Source: Pseudomonadota bacterium
GTDB lineage: Bacteria > Pseudomonadota > Gammaproteobacteria > Steroidobacterales > Steroidobacteraceae
Assembly: GCA_023417315.1 (NCBI GenBank)
Contig: JAEZFW010000036.1
Coordinates: forward strand, 11,655 to 75,654
Direction: 5' to 3'
DNA: 64,000 nucleotides
Positions 1-9,001 of the stretch are shown one piece after another. The notes under the pieces are model-generated. The model made no database searches, was not told where the DNA came from, and was given only the letters and a program-made list of their open reading frames with translations. A program made the position numbers and the translations under genes. Each line of letters starts with the position of its first letter. Position 1 is the stretch's first letter.

Positions 1-595
1 GCATCTGGCGCTCGCCAAAGATCGCAGGTCGATGAGGTCTCAGGATCCCGGCCTTCTCAACCCCGATCGTCTCTACATCGGAGCCCAACCAATCGCAGTG
101 ATCCAGCGCAATCGAGGTGATGATCGAAACATCCGGATCCACGACGTTCACCGCGTCCAGTCTGCCGCCCATTCCCACTTCGAGCACGAGGGCATCCGGC
201 GCCGCTGTCTCAAAGATGAGGAGCGCAGCGAGCGTGTTGATCTCGAAGAACGTCAAGGTCTCCTTGCCGCGCGCTCGATCGATTCGTTCGAATGCAGCGA
301 TGAGCGAAGCATCCGAAATCTCTCGTTCCCCGATAGCGACTCGCTCGTTGTAGCGAATCAAATGCGGCGAGGTGAAGGTACCGACACGATAGTCAGCGGC
401 GCTCAAGATGCGCGTCAGGAGCGCGACGGTCGAGCCTTTACCATTCGTTCCTGCCACCGTGACGACGGGGCACTGCGGAGGCCGCCAACCGAGAGCGCTC
501 AGCGTGCGGCGCAGACGCTCCAATCCCAGATCGATCGCCTTCGGATGCAGCTGCTCCTGCCAGGCAAGCCATTGGGACAAGGTGGAGAAGCGCAT
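1..595 (-). CDS. folC: Bifunctional dihydrofolate synthase / folylpolyglutamate synthase, N-terminal part
   Basis: About 198 N-terminal residues are present; the gene runs off the left edge. FolC joins glutamate to dihydropteroate and extends the polyglutamate tail of folates in the cytosol. Reading from the ATG at 595, the Mur-ligase-type P-loop GTNGKGST lies at residues 49-56, followed by TSPHL and later the VEKAGILRPHRPA segment near the edge, all typical of FolC. It lies directly downstream of accD, the usual gammaproteobacterial order, but is separated from it by an inverted GGCGGAC repeat. Not visible: the C-terminal ligase domain. Confidence 0.93.
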   Translation of the reverse strand, partial: MRFSTLSQWLAWQEQLHPKAIDLGLERLRRTLSALGWRPPQCPVVTVAGTNGKGSTVALLTRILSAADYRVGTFTSPHLIRYNERVAIGEREISDASLIAAFERIDRARGKETLTFFEINTLAALLIFETAAPDALVLEVGMGGRLDAVNVVDPDVSIITSIALDHCDWLGSDVETIGVEKAGILRPHRPAIFGERQM

Positions 596-604
596 ACCTG
601 ATCC

Positions 605-722
605 GTGAACGGCGGACGGCGGACAGTGATCAAGACACTAGGCAGTGGGCGGTGGGCTGTAGGCTGAAACGCGCTCGCGCGCGCATCGCCTCACCGTCCG
701 CCGTCCGCCGTCCGCCGTTCAC
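605..722. repeat. Inverted GGCGGAC tandem-repeat element between accD and folC
   Basis: The left arm (605-628) has two to three copies of GGCGGAC and the right arm (692-722) four inverted copies (GTCCGCC), bounded by GTGAAC/GTTCAC. The middle carries GGGCGGTGGGCTGTAGGCTG. The right arm supplies the last nine codons and the TGA stop of accD. RNA from either strand could fold into a long GC-rich hairpin. The same family occurs at 12084 and 37326. Confidence 0.9.
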
Positions 723-1584
723 CTGCCTGCGGTGCAGGCCGTTGCATGAACATGGCAATCAGTCCCGCGATGCGCTCTCTCATGTCGCGACGATCGACGA
801 TCATGTCGAGCGCGCCATGTTCGAGGAGGAATTCGCTGCGTTGAAATCCCTCCGGTAAGGTTTCGCGGACGGTCTGCTGGATGACACGCGCACCCGCAAA
901 ACCGATCAGCGCCTTTGGCTCCCCGATATTGACGTCGCCGAGCATCGCCAGACTGGCCGACACACCACCTGTGGTCGGGTCGGTGAGCACCGAGATATAG
1001 GGTATGCGCGCTTCCGAGAGGCGCGCGAGTGCAGCGCTCGTTTTCGCCATCTGCAGCAGCGAGAGCAGCGCTTCTTGCATTCTTGCACCGCCGCTCGCGG
1101 AGAAGCAGACGAGCGCCTTGCGATGCTCGAGCGCGTGTTCGACCGCGCGCACGAACCGTTCACCGACGGCGGAGCCCATGGAGCCCCCCAAGAACGAAAA
1201 CTCGAATGCGCAGGCGACGACAGGCAGCCCCTGCAGGGTGCCAGCCATCACGAGCAATGCATCCTTCTCTTGGGTGGTTTTCTGTGCCTGCTGAAGACGA
1301 TCGCGATACTTCTTGGTGTCGCGAAACTTCAGCGGATCCTCAGGTTCGATATTGTCAGCGAGCTCGATAATCCCTTCCGGATCGAGGAAAGCTTCGAGCC
1401 GGTCCCGCGCACCGATGCGCATGTGATGACCGCACTTCGGACAGACGTGCAGATTGCGTTCGAGTTCCGCTCGGTACAGGACGGCATCGCATGCCGCGCA
1501 TTTCATCCAAAGCCCTTCAGGAACCGACCGCGTGCGACGCTCGGTCTTGATCCGCGAGGGCATAATTTTTTCAAACCACGTCAT
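691..1584 (-). CDS. accD: Acetyl-CoA carboxylase carboxyltransferase subunit beta
   Basis: AccD pairs with AccA to move the carboxyl group from biotin carrier protein to acetyl-CoA, the first committed step of fatty acid synthesis. The N-terminal zinc ribbon is visible as C29-x2-C32 and C48-x2-C51, followed by the crotonase-fold carboxyltransferase domain (SGGARMQE, then TDPTTGGVSAS and IGFAGARVIQQT). Length 297 is normal. The last residues, GERRTADGGR and the stop, are encoded by the intergenic GGCGGAC repeat, so the native terminus has probably been overwritten. Order truA-accD-folC is conserved, but trpF, found between truA and accD in pseudomonads, is absent. Confidence 0.97.
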   Translation of the reverse strand: MTWFEKIMPSRIKTERRTRSVPEGLWMKCAACDAVLYRAELERNLHVCPKCGHHMRIGARDRLEAFLDPEGIIELADNIEPEDPLKFRDTKKYRDRLQQAQKTTQEKDALLVMAGTLQGLPVVACAFEFSFLGGSMGSAVGERFVRAVEHALEHRKALVCFSASGGARMQEALLSLLQMAKTSAALARLSEARIPYISVLTDPTTGGVSASLAMLGDVNIGEPKALIGFAGARVIQQTVRETLPEGFQRSEFLLEHGALDMIVDRRDMRERIAGLIAMFMQRPAPQAGERRTADGGR

Positions 1585-1598
1585 TCAGCCGCCTAGAG

Positions 1599-1613
1599 GC
1601 ACTCAAAGAGTGC
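1599..1613 (-). terminator. Short hairpin between truA and accD
   Basis: GCACTC-AAA-GAGTGC is a perfect 6-bp inverted repeat in the 33-base gap between the truA stop and the accD start. There is no U-tract on the minus strand, so it may attenuate or affect accD translation rather than terminate. Confidence 0.35.
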
Positions 1614-1617
1614 GCAT

Positions 1618-2427
1618 CTATACTTGGTCCCGGTATGGTGGGCAAGACACGCCCATGATCTCCGCACTTTCGCTCGGCAGCGCCAAGCTCGCGGAGTAAC
1701 GCACGCCGGCGAGGTACAAACCTGCCGCTGGCGCCGTCACTCCACCTTTGGTCCGGTCGCGCGCTTCGAGCACTTCCCTCGCCCAGCTCACGGGACGTTC
1801 CCCCGTGCCGATCGCGATGAGCACGCCGGCGATGTTTCGGACCATATGATGAAGAAAGGCATTCGCCAGGACAGAAAGCACAAGGATCTCGCCACGTCGC
1901 TCGATGCTGATCTCGTGCATGTGGCGCATGGGCGTACGAGCCTGGCATTCGGCCGCGCGGAACGATGAAAAGTCGTGCTCGCCGATGAGGTATTCGGCGG
2001 CTGCGCTCATGCGATTCTCATCGAGCGGGTCGCGTACCCAGCAGACGCGCTGCGCTGCGAGGGCCGGCCGCGGCATGCGATTGAGGATGAGATAGCGATA
2101 GCGGCGCGCGAAAGCGCTATAGCGAGCGTGGAACGCCTCCGGCACTTCACGTGCCCATAGCGCGCTCACTTGCGCAGGCAGATTCGTGTTGGCTCCGAGC
2201 ACCCAACCGCGTTCGCTTCTGACAGAGGGCGAATCGAAATGCACGACCTGCATCGCCGCATGTACACCCGCGTCCGTGCGCCCTGCAGCGGTCACTTCGA
2301 CCGGATGATCGGCGACGCAGCTCAGTGCAGCTTCAACGCTCGCTTGGACGCCACGTGCGTGCGCCTGGGACTGCCAACCTGAGAACGCGCTGCCGTCGTA
2401 CTCGATACCGAGGGCGATGCGTGGCAT
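1618..2427 (-). CDS. truA: tRNA pseudouridine synthase A
   Basis: TruA makes pseudouridine at positions 38-40 of tRNA anticodon arms. From the ATG at 2427 the protein starts MPRIALGIEYDG and has 269 residues. The signature RTDAGVH is at residues 50-56, with catalytic Asp52. A longer frame upstream exists, but it runs into the GATAG-type repeat and adds an unconserved leader, so 2427 is preferred. fimV lies upstream and accD downstream on the same strand. Confidence 0.95.
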   Translation of the reverse strand: MPRIALGIEYDGSAFSGWQSQAHARGVQASVEAALSCVADHPVEVTAAGRTDAGVHAAMQVVHFDSPSVRSERGWVLGANTNLPAQVSALWAREVPEAFHARYSAFARRYRYLILNRMPRPALAAQRVCWVRDPLDENRMSAAAEYLIGEHDFSSFRAAECQARTPMRHMHEISIERRGEILVLSVLANAFLHHMVRNIAGVLIAIGTGERPVSWAREVLEARDRTKGGVTAPAAGLYLAGVRYSASLALPSESAEIMGVSCPPYRDQV

Positions 2428-2436
2428 GGTAGGGAA

Positions 2437-2534
2437 AGCGGATGGGCGATAGAGGATAGTCAGAATAAGAGATCGCACGGTGGCAAGCGAGTTGCCTGCG
2501 CGAGCTATCGACCTGTCCCCGATCCGCTATCGCC
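2437..2534. repeat. Inverted GCGATAG/GGATAG repeat element between fimV and truA
   Basis: The left arm (2437-2460) reads as GCGGATGGGCGATAGAGGATAG; the right arm (2505-2534) contains CTATCG, CGATCCGCTATCGCC and related inverted words. The gap to fimV is filled by this element. Same family as 18566-18660 and 63950-64000. Confidence 0.8.
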
Positions 2535-2545
2535 GATCGCCTCTC

Positions 2546-5461
2546 TCAGCGAATCGACTCGAGCAGCCGGTTCGCTTCCTGCTTCTGGTTCGGATTGCCT
2601 TCCTGCATGACCTCTTCGAGGATGCTGCGAGCGCCGTCCGGATCGCCCATGTCCATGTAGGCGCGCGCGAGATCGAGCTTCGTGCCCACTTCACTCATCG
2701 TGACCGGCTCGAGCTCGGAGAGCTCCATCTCTGCAGTGAACGTTTGCTTGTTCGTCGGCGAGTGATCGTCCGCGGCGAGCGCATCGCCGACGTCGAGATC
2801 GATCGCCGCGGTCTCGACGGTTCGGTCGGAGAACACATCGCTCGAGAACTTCGCGTCATCTGCGTTGCCGACGCGTGCATGGCGAATCGTATCGTTGCTC
2901 GCCGAAGCCTCTTCCGCCTCGCTGAGATCGAAGTCGAGCGCGCTCGGCGCCCGCATCGTGGCAGTCGAGTCCACATCGCGACGTGGCTGCTCGACGGTAT
3001 CGTTGTTGCCCGACAAATCCACCTGATCGATATAGATCGTCCCGGTGCTCTCGATGTCGAACTTCTCGACGCGCGGCGCTTCCATCGTGCGATCGAAGCT
3101 GCTGAGCGAAGGCGCGAGCTGCGTCATCTCATCATCGCGCAACGGACGCGCGCTTTCGATGGTATCGCCCGTATCTTTCTCGAGCGATGTCGTATCTTCG
3201 AGCGAACCGGAATTGTCGATTGCAGTTGCATCGAGTCCGAGGTCATCCACCGAGATCTCAGCCGTTTGTTCTGCTGACAGCTTCGGGAACTCGGCTGTAT
3301 CGGTGCGCGTGCGCACGGTCGAATCACGACGCTCCAAGATCGGCGATTCGATCGTGGGTGTCTCCTGCGTCCGCGCCAACGGATCGAGCTCGCGCGTCGC
3401 ATCATCGTCTTCGCCGCGCTTCGGCTCATCCAGCAAGAAGTCGAGGTCGGAGTCGCTCGCTGCCTTGTGCTCGCCGCTCGCGAACTCGAGATCGAGGCCC
3501 GCAGGCTGCTCGGCTTCAGGCTCCGCGAAGAGATCGACGTCGACGCGATTCTCACCACCTTCCAAGTTGACGTCGACGAGATCGACGTGCGCGGCACCGG
3601 CTTCGCCCTTGAACATCGGATCTTCGGGCGCGATCTGCTTACCCATGATGAGCACTTTGTCCCACTCACCGGGCGCAGCTTCAGCACGCGTCGATTCGAG
3701 ATCGCGAGCCGTGTCCAGGAACAGATCGCGATTACCCCAGACGAAATAGATCTCCAGCAGCTTGAGCTTGAGATCGCGGCGCGTGGGCTCGCGATCGATC
3801 GCGATCTTCACGAGGTCCGCCGCTTGGTCGTACAAGCCGTACGCCATGTGGAAGTCGGCTTCGGCGAGCGCGTCCTGCTGGTCCAAGCGAATTGCAGTAT
3901 CGCTGCTCAACGTGTCATCGATGGACGCTGAGGCTGCGCTCGCAGCGGCCACTGGCTGCATCGAATGTGCGGCAGGAGCTTCGGCACGCCGGACGGCGAC
4001 AGGCGCGGGGGCGTCGAACGCATCGACAGTGGAATCCGCGTCGTCTTCCATCTGGAAGGCTTCGGGTTCGCGCGTCTTCGCAATCGTCGGTGCACGGCGC
4101 ACGGGCGGCTCGTAGTCGAGCGAAGGCGACGCGATTGCGTCGAGCGAATCGAGCGAGGAATCCGCTTTGCGACGGCGGATGAAGACCAGGATCAGCGCCA
4201 GCAGACCCAATACGACGAGCACCCACCAGAACTGCCCGATGCGATCGAGTATCGAGGGTCCGGCTGCTTCTTCTGCGACGGTTGGCGCAGGCTGCGGCGT
4301 TTGCACCTGTTGTGGAACAACTTCCTCGGCAGCTTGCGGTTCGTCCGCTGTGGCGACCGGCTCTTCCGGCGTGACTTCTTCCGCCACAGGCGCGTCGGTC
4401 ACGGGCGCTTCATCGACGTTCTGCTGCATGCCCGAAAGCGCGGGGTTCTCGACCTGCAAGCGTCTGTCGTCCTGCGCCGTCTGCGTACTAGGTGTTGCAG
4501 GCGCAGTGGTTGCAGCAGGTTCTTCGGCAGGCGTCGCGGGTGTGGAAACGGGTGGTGTAGGCGCCTCCTCCGGTGTGACGAGACGCAGGCGGCTTGCTTC
4601 TTCGGCGGTTTGCGTCGGCAACGCTCCGCTCCACTCGGAGGTCTGACGTGCAACCTCGGCCGAAGCCTCCGAAGTCGAAATGGCTTCGATCTCCGCCATT
4701 TCAGGAACGCGCAGCACGGCGCCCGCGCGCAAGCGATTGATGTTGCCATCGAAGGCATTCGGGTTGGCGCGATACAGCGCGATCATCGTTTGATTGACGA
4801 CACGCGGCGATCCCGGGTTGATCTGACTCGCAATCCGCCACAACGTGTCGTTGCGTTGAACCGAATATTCGTCGCCGAACGAGCCGGAGGGTTCTGAAGC
4901 CGTGGGCGCAGCGCGCGCAGGTTCTTCAGGCGATGGGACCGGCTGTTGCCGAGCGGTTGGTGCTTCCGGCGCAGGTTGTGCAGCGGGGCGCTCGATGCGG
5001 CCTTCCGTCTGCGCGCCTGCGCGCGGCGTCGTCACAGGAGCGGGAGCCTGCGACTGCGACGGCATGAATACGGGAGGATCGAGCAACACGGTGTACTCGC
5101 GCACGAGACGGCCGCGCGCCCAGCTCGCTTCGACAAGGAGCGTGACGAACGGCTCGGTCACCGAGCGATTGGACCGGACTTTGATAGTCGCGCGCCCGTC
5201 CCGCGAGCGCGTGATCGAGAAGTCGAAGCTCGAAAGATAGGCCGGACGATCGATCCCATAGCGCGAGAACACGTCCATGCTCGCCAAACCGACTTTGAGG
5301 CTCGAGAGCTCTTCAGGCGTTGGGGAGATCAGCTCGATTTCGGCGTCGAACGGCTGATTAAGCGCGGAATTCAGGCGAATGTCGCCGAGGCCTAAGGCCC
5401 AAGCGCTCAGCGGCGACAGCAGTGCGCCCGTCAGCACGAGCCGCGGCAGGTAACGTCTCAT
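2546..5461 (-). CDS. fimV: FimV/HubP-family polar peptidoglycan-binding membrane protein
   Basis: FimV anchors polar landmarks and type IV pilus assembly in gammaproteobacteria. The ATG at 5461 has a strong GGGAGAG ribosome site and opens a signal peptide (MRRYLPRLVLTGALL...AWA), giving about 971 residues. An open frame extends upstream to a GTG at 5566 but lacks such a site. In order: FimV N-terminal domain (about 20-130), a LysM peptidoglycan-binding domain (about 198-255), a Pro/Ala/Glu-rich linker, one transmembrane helix (FWWVLVVLGLLALILVF, about 411-429), a long very acidic cytoplasmic region with Asp/Glu/Thr-rich repeats, and the conserved TPR-like C-terminal FimV domain (KLDLARAYMDMGDPDGAR). 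It lies in the conserved asd-fimV-truA order. The FimX-like protein at 14 kb is in the same pathway. Confidence 0.93.
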   Translation of the reverse strand: MRRYLPRLVLTGALLSPLSAWALGLGDIRLNSALNQPFDAEIELISPTPEELSSLKVGLASMDVFSRYGIDRPAYLSSFDFSITRSRDGRATIKVRSNRSVTEPFVTLLVEASWARGRLVREYTVLLDPPVFMPSQSQAPAPVTTPRAGAQTEGRIERPAAQPAPEAPTARQQPVPSPEEPARAAPTASEPSGSFGDEYSVQRNDTLWRIASQINPGSPRVVNQTMIALYRANPNAFDGNINRLRAGAVLRVPEMAEIEAISTSEASAEVARQTSEWSGALPTQTAEEASRLRLVTPEEAPTPPVSTPATPAEEPAATTAPATPSTQTAQDDRRLQVENPALSGMQQNVDEAPVTDAPVAEEVTPEEPVATADEPQAAEEVVPQQVQTPQPAPTVAEEAAGPSILDRIGQFWWVLVVLGLLALILVFIRRRKADSSLDSLDAIASPSLDYEPPVRRAPTIAKTREPEAFQMEDDADSTVDAFDAPAPVAVRRAEAPAAHSMQPVAAASAASASIDDTLSSDTAIRLDQQDALAEADFHMAYGLYDQAADLVKIAIDREPTRRDLKLKLLEIYFVWGNRDLFLDTARDLESTRAEAAPGEWDKVLIMGKQIAPEDPMFKGEAGAAHVDLVDVNLEGGENRVDVDLFAEPEAEQPAGLDLEFASGEHKAASDSDLDFLLDEPKRGEDDDATRELDPLARTQETPTIESPILERRDSTVRTRTDTAEFPKLSAEQTAEISVDDLGLDATAIDNSGSLEDTTSLEKDTGDTIESARPLRDDEMTQLAPSLSSFDRTMEAPRVEKFDIESTGTIYIDQVDLSGNNDTVEQPRRDVDSTATMRAPSALDFDLSEAEEASASNDTIRHARVGNADDAKFSSDVFSDRTVETAAIDLDVGDALAADDHSPTNKQTFTAEMELSELEPVTMSEVGTKLDLARAYMDMGDPDGARSILEEVMQEGNPNQKQEANRLLESIR

Positions 5462-5577
5462 CAGCTCTCCCGGTGCGTGACCTTTAGCGTCCAAAGCCTT
5501 GGGTGAAGCGCTTTTGGCTCGGCGCGAGCGGGGGTCAATGCTCATGTTTTTTGTGACTTTGCGCACGCAACTATAAC

Positions 5578-6600
5578 TTACAGGTAGGTTTTTACCAAAA
5601 TCTCGGCGATCTGGACGCTATTTAAAGCAGCTCCCTTGCGAACGTTATCTGACACAATCCACAGATTCAGACCGCGCTCGTGACTGATGTCCTCGCGAAT
5701 GCGACCGACGTACACAGGATCGGTCCCTGCCCCTTCGGTTGCAGCCGTCGGATAGCCTCCTGGACGCCGTTCATCGACGAGAACGACACCGGGCGCCTGC
5801 GACAGTAGCTCCCGCGCCTCGCGCTCCGTCAGCTTGCGTTTGGTTTCAATGTGCACGGCTTCGGAGTGGCCGACGTACACCCCGACTCGAACCGCCGTTG
5901 CGTTCACTCGAATCGAGTCATCCTCGAGGATCTTCTGGGTTTCCCAGAACATCTTCATCTCTTCTTTCGTGTAGCCGTTGTCGAGAAACACATCGATCTG
6001 CGGCACACAGTTGAAAGCGATCTGCTTGGCAATGTGCTTAGGCTCAGCGGGCGCTCCGCGTGCAATCGCCGCGTGCTGCTGGGTGAGCTCATCCATCGCC
6101 TTCTGCCCACCGCCCGAGACCGATTGATACGTTGCCACGTTGATGCGCTCGATTCGTGCCGCGTCGTGCAGCGGCTTGAGCGCAACGAGCATCTGCATCG
6201 TCGAGCAATTCGGATTCGCGATGATGTTGTGCTTGCGATAACCGGCCAGCGCGTGAGGGTTCACCTCGCTCACGACGAGCGGGATGTCATCCTGGTAGCG
6301 AAACTGGGAGGTATTGTCGATGACAACACAGCCTGCCTGAGCCGCGCGCGGCGCGTGAACCTTGGAAACGCTCGCGCCCGCAGAGAACAATCCGATCTGC
6401 GCTTTGGAGAAATCGAATGTCTCGAGGTCTTGGACGGGGATGTCCTTGCCCCTGAACTTCACCGAGCGGCCGACGGAGCGCGCGCTCGCCAACGGGAAGA
6501 TCTCGCCCACCGGAAAATCGCGCTGCTCGAGAATCGAAAGCATCGTGCCGCCGACCAACCCGGTCGCGCCCACTACCGCAACATTCCAACGTTTGCTCAT
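5578..6600 (-). CDS. asd: Aspartate-semialdehyde dehydrogenase
   Basis: Asd reduces aspartyl phosphate to aspartate semialdehyde, the branch point to lysine/diaminopimelate, threonine and methionine. The NADP-binding motif GATGLVG is at residues 11-17 and the catalytic cysteine is Cys132 in NPNCSTMQ. Length 340 is standard. The product belongs to the shorter Asd class common in pseudomonads and Gram-positives. It precedes fimV on the same strand; leuB, often upstream, is missing here and aroC takes that place. Confidence 0.97.
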   Translation of the reverse strand: MSKRWNVAVVGATGLVGGTMLSILEQRDFPVGEIFPLASARSVGRSVKFRGKDIPVQDLETFDFSKAQIGLFSAGASVSKVHAPRAAQAGCVVIDNTSQFRYQDDIPLVVSEVNPHALAGYRKHNIIANPNCSTMQMLVALKPLHDAARIERINVATYQSVSGGGQKAMDELTQQHAAIARGAPAEPKHIAKQIAFNCVPQIDVFLDNGYTKEEMKMFWETQKILEDDSIRVNATAVRVGVYVGHSEAVHIETKRKLTEREARELLSQAPGVVLVDERRPGGYPTAATEGAGTDPVYVGRIREDISHERGLNLWIVSDNVRKGAALNSVQIAEILVKTYL

Positions 6601-6883
6601 CTGCGCCTTAGCTCAAGACTGATGGATTTCCGACGAACTCGCCGTGCCCTTTACATCGAAAGGCACGGCAGCCTCGTGTACGGTGACGGCAAGCCTGCGA
6701 AGCGTCATTCGTTGCTCCTCGGCGAGAGCATTTGGCAAGTCGATCACCGCGCGGGTTTCAAGAAGCGCCGCACCTTCGAGTGAGCACCTTCCGGAGTCCC
6801 AGGCCCGCGAAAATTGGCGCAACAGTACCCTAAAGACTGCACATAATTAAGCTGCAGCGCTCGAAAATAAGGGGTGAATCACA

Positions 6884-7981
6884 TCACGGGGTTGCGGGAA
6901 TCACCGGCGTACGACATTGGACGTCGGCATTCTGCGCTCGATGACGCAGATAATGGTCCATGAGCACCAGCGCGAGCATCGCTTCAGCGATGGGGGTGGC
7001 CCGCAAACCCACGCACGGATCGTGGCGGCCGGTTGTGACGACCTCCACACTGTTGCCGGCGACGTCCACTGTGCGGCCTGGAATGATGATGCTCGAGGTC
7101 GGCTTCAGCGCGATGCTGACGAGAACATCCTGGCCGCTCGAGATACCACCCAAGATGCCGCCTGCGTTATTCGAGAGGAATCCTTCAGGGGAAATCTGAT
7201 CTCGGTGCTCGCTGCCCTTCTGCTCCACAGCCGCAAAGCCGGCACCGATCTCGACGCCTTTGACCGCATTGATGCTCATCATCGCGTGCGCGATATCCGC
7301 ATCGAGTCGGTCGAAGATCGGTTCGCCGAGCCCCGGCGGCACTCCCGTCGCGATCACATTCACGCGCGCGCCGACCGAGTCGCCCTCTCGGCGCAAATTG
7401 ATCATGTAGTTCTCGAGCTCTTCGAGACGCGACGGATCGGGAGAGAAGAAGGGATTGTCGTAGACCGTCGCAAGCGACTTTACGTCGAGCTTGAGCGGCC
7501 CGAGCTGCGCCAGATAACCCTGGATGTTGATAGACAATCGCTCACGCAGGTATTTGCGTGCAATTGCACCAGCGGCGACGCGCATCACCGTCTCGCGCGC
7601 TGAGGATCGTCCCCCGCCGCGATAGTCCCGGAAGCCGTATTTCTGTTCGTACGTGTAGTCGGCATGCCCAGGGCGGAATCGGTCCTTGATCTTGTCGTAG
7701 TCGCGCGAGCGCTGATCCTCGTTGTGGATCAGAAGGCCGATTGGCGTCCCAGTCGTCCGACCTTCGAACACACCCGACAAGATCTGCACCTGGTCCGGTT
7801 CCTTCCGCTGGCTCGTGTGTCTCGAGGTCCCAGTGCGTCGACGCTCGAGCTCGGGTTGTATATCGGCTTCCGAAAGCTCTAAGCCCGGAGGACATCCGTC
7901 CACGATAGCGCCGAGCGCGGGCCCATGGCTCTCGCCGAAGGTCGTGACGGTGAACAGGACTCCGAAGGTGTTGCCGGACAT
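6884..7981 (-). CDS. aroC: Chorismate synthase
   Basis: AroC converts 5-enolpyruvylshikimate-3-phosphate to chorismate using reduced FMN. The N-terminal signature GNTFGVLFTVTTFGESHG, the GRSSARET motif and the late block GRHDPCVGLRATPIAEAM are all intact. Length 365 matches the family. It follows prmB on the minus strand, a common pairing, although a GGTTAGC tandem stretch separates them. No clear intrinsic terminator follows it. Confidence 0.97.
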   Translation of the reverse strand: MSGNTFGVLFTVTTFGESHGPALGAIVDGCPPGLELSEADIQPELERRRTGTSRHTSQRKEPDQVQILSGVFEGRTTGTPIGLLIHNEDQRSRDYDKIKDRFRPGHADYTYEQKYGFRDYRGGGRSSARETVMRVAAGAIARKYLRERLSINIQGYLAQLGPLKLDVKSLATVYDNPFFSPDPSRLEELENYMINLRREGDSVGARVNVIATGVPPGLGEPIFDRLDADIAHAMMSINAVKGVEIGAGFAAVEQKGSEHRDQISPEGFLSNNAGGILGGISSGQDVLVSIALKPTSSIIIPGRTVDVAGNSVEVVTTGRHDPCVGLRATPIAEAMLALVLMDHYLRHRAQNADVQCRTPVIPATP

Positions 7982-7993
7982 AGGGCCTGAGAT

Positions 7994-8013
7994 GGTTAGC
8001 GGTTAGCGGTTAG
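7994..8013. repeat. GGTTAGC tandem stretch upstream of aroC
   Basis: Three head-to-tail copies of GGTTAG(C). A weak inverted partner, CTAACGAGTATCGGCTAG, lies at about 8058-8075 near the prmB stop. The same word in inverted orientation (ACTAATC) is tandem at 28256-28280. Confidence 0.65.
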
Positions 8014-8072
8014 TTCCAGGCTGCGCCTTCCTGAACCGGCGACCTGCGCGGGTGCATTCTAACGAGTATCGG

Positions 8073-8975
8073 CTAGTCCAGAGCGGTCATCTCTTCGAGC
8101 TGCGATGCGGTCAAAAGGAACACGCCGCCTCCTCCTCGCTCGAACTCGAGCCATGTGAAGGGCACCTGCGGGTATGCCTCGATGAGCGCGTCCTCTGAAT
8201 TGCCGACCTCGACGATGAGGATACCGTGAGCCGTGAGATGTGCACGCGCTTCTCGAAGGATGCGCCGAACGATGTCGAGACCATCGACCCCGCCATGCAG
8301 CCCGAGCCGCGGCTCGCGTTCGTACTCTGAAGGAAGACTGGCGAGCTCCTCATCGCCCACATAGGGCGGATTCGAAACGATCACATCGTAGCGCTCGCCC
8401 GCGAGCGCCTCGAATACATCTGAGCGAATCGGACGAACTCGCGATCGGAGGTCGTGGCGCGCGATATTGATGGCCGTCACTGCGAGCGCGTCTTCGGAGA
8501 TATCGGCGGCATCCACGCGTGCATCGGGCAATGCCAATGCGCTCGCGATGGCAATGCACCCCGAGCCCGTGCCGATGTCGAGCACGCGCTCGATGCGCTC
8601 GGGGTCGATCCAGGGTTCGTACCGCGCCTCGATGAGCTCCGCGATGGGCGACCGCGGCACGAGCACACGTTCGTCCACATAGAATTCGTGCCCCGCGAAC
8701 CACATGCGGTGCGTCAGATAGGCAGCGGGCACCCTCTCGCGGAGCCGACGCTCGAAGAGCGAGAGCACTCGGGCGTGCTGCTCTTCGTCCACCGGTTTGT
8801 CGTATGCCTCGGCCGCATCCTGGTGACGAAGATCCACACCGAAGAAGACGAGCTCGGCTGCCTCGTCGAACGCGTTATCGGACCCGTGGCCAAACCAAAG
8901 GTCCGCATCCTCGAACGCCTTGGCGCCCTGCTCGATGAGCTGTCTTACTGTGACGGGCAGTGCCCTATCCGACAT
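8073..8975 (-). CDS. prmB: 50S ribosomal protein L3 glutamine methyltransferase
   Basis: SAM-dependent N5-glutamine methyltransferase of the PrmB/HemK family; PrmB modifies a glutamine of ribosomal protein L3. From the ATG at 8975 it has 300 residues. The SAM site DIGTGSGCIA is at 133-142 and the family-defining NPPY at 202-205. The paralogous PrmC acts on release factors, but length, the N-terminal domain and the adjacency to aroC favour PrmB. The start lies only 26 bases from that of the divergent SCO-family gene, so each promoter probably overlaps the other gene. Confidence 0.9.
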   Translation of the reverse strand: MSDRALPVTVRQLIEQGAKAFEDADLWFGHGSDNAFDEAAELVFFGVDLRHQDAAEAYDKPVDEEQHARVLSLFERRLRERVPAAYLTHRMWFAGHEFYVDERVLVPRSPIAELIEARYEPWIDPERIERVLDIGTGSGCIAIASALALPDARVDAADISEDALAVTAINIARHDLRSRVRPIRSDVFEALAGERYDVIVSNPPYVGDEELASLPSEYEREPRLGLHGGVDGLDIVRRILREARAHLTAHGILIVEVGNSEDALIEAYPQVPFTWLEFERGGGGVFLLTASQLEEMTALD

Positions 8976-9001
8976 GCGATAATTCCGAATCGAGGGACAT
9001 G

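Noticed and set aside
605..722. Insertion sequence or REP element with a transposase
   Set aside because: No transposase, RAYT gene or target duplication is visible in the window; words differ among loci.
3965..4897. Long open frame (310 codons) on the plus strand inside fimV
   Set aside because: Arg/Gly/Cys-rich product with no ribosome site; it is antisense to a fimV region of high GC and repetitive codons, a typical shadow frame.
5461..5566. GTG at 5566 as the fimV start
   Set aside because: The ATG at 5461 has a GGGAGAG site and is followed directly by the signal peptide; the longer form would bury it.
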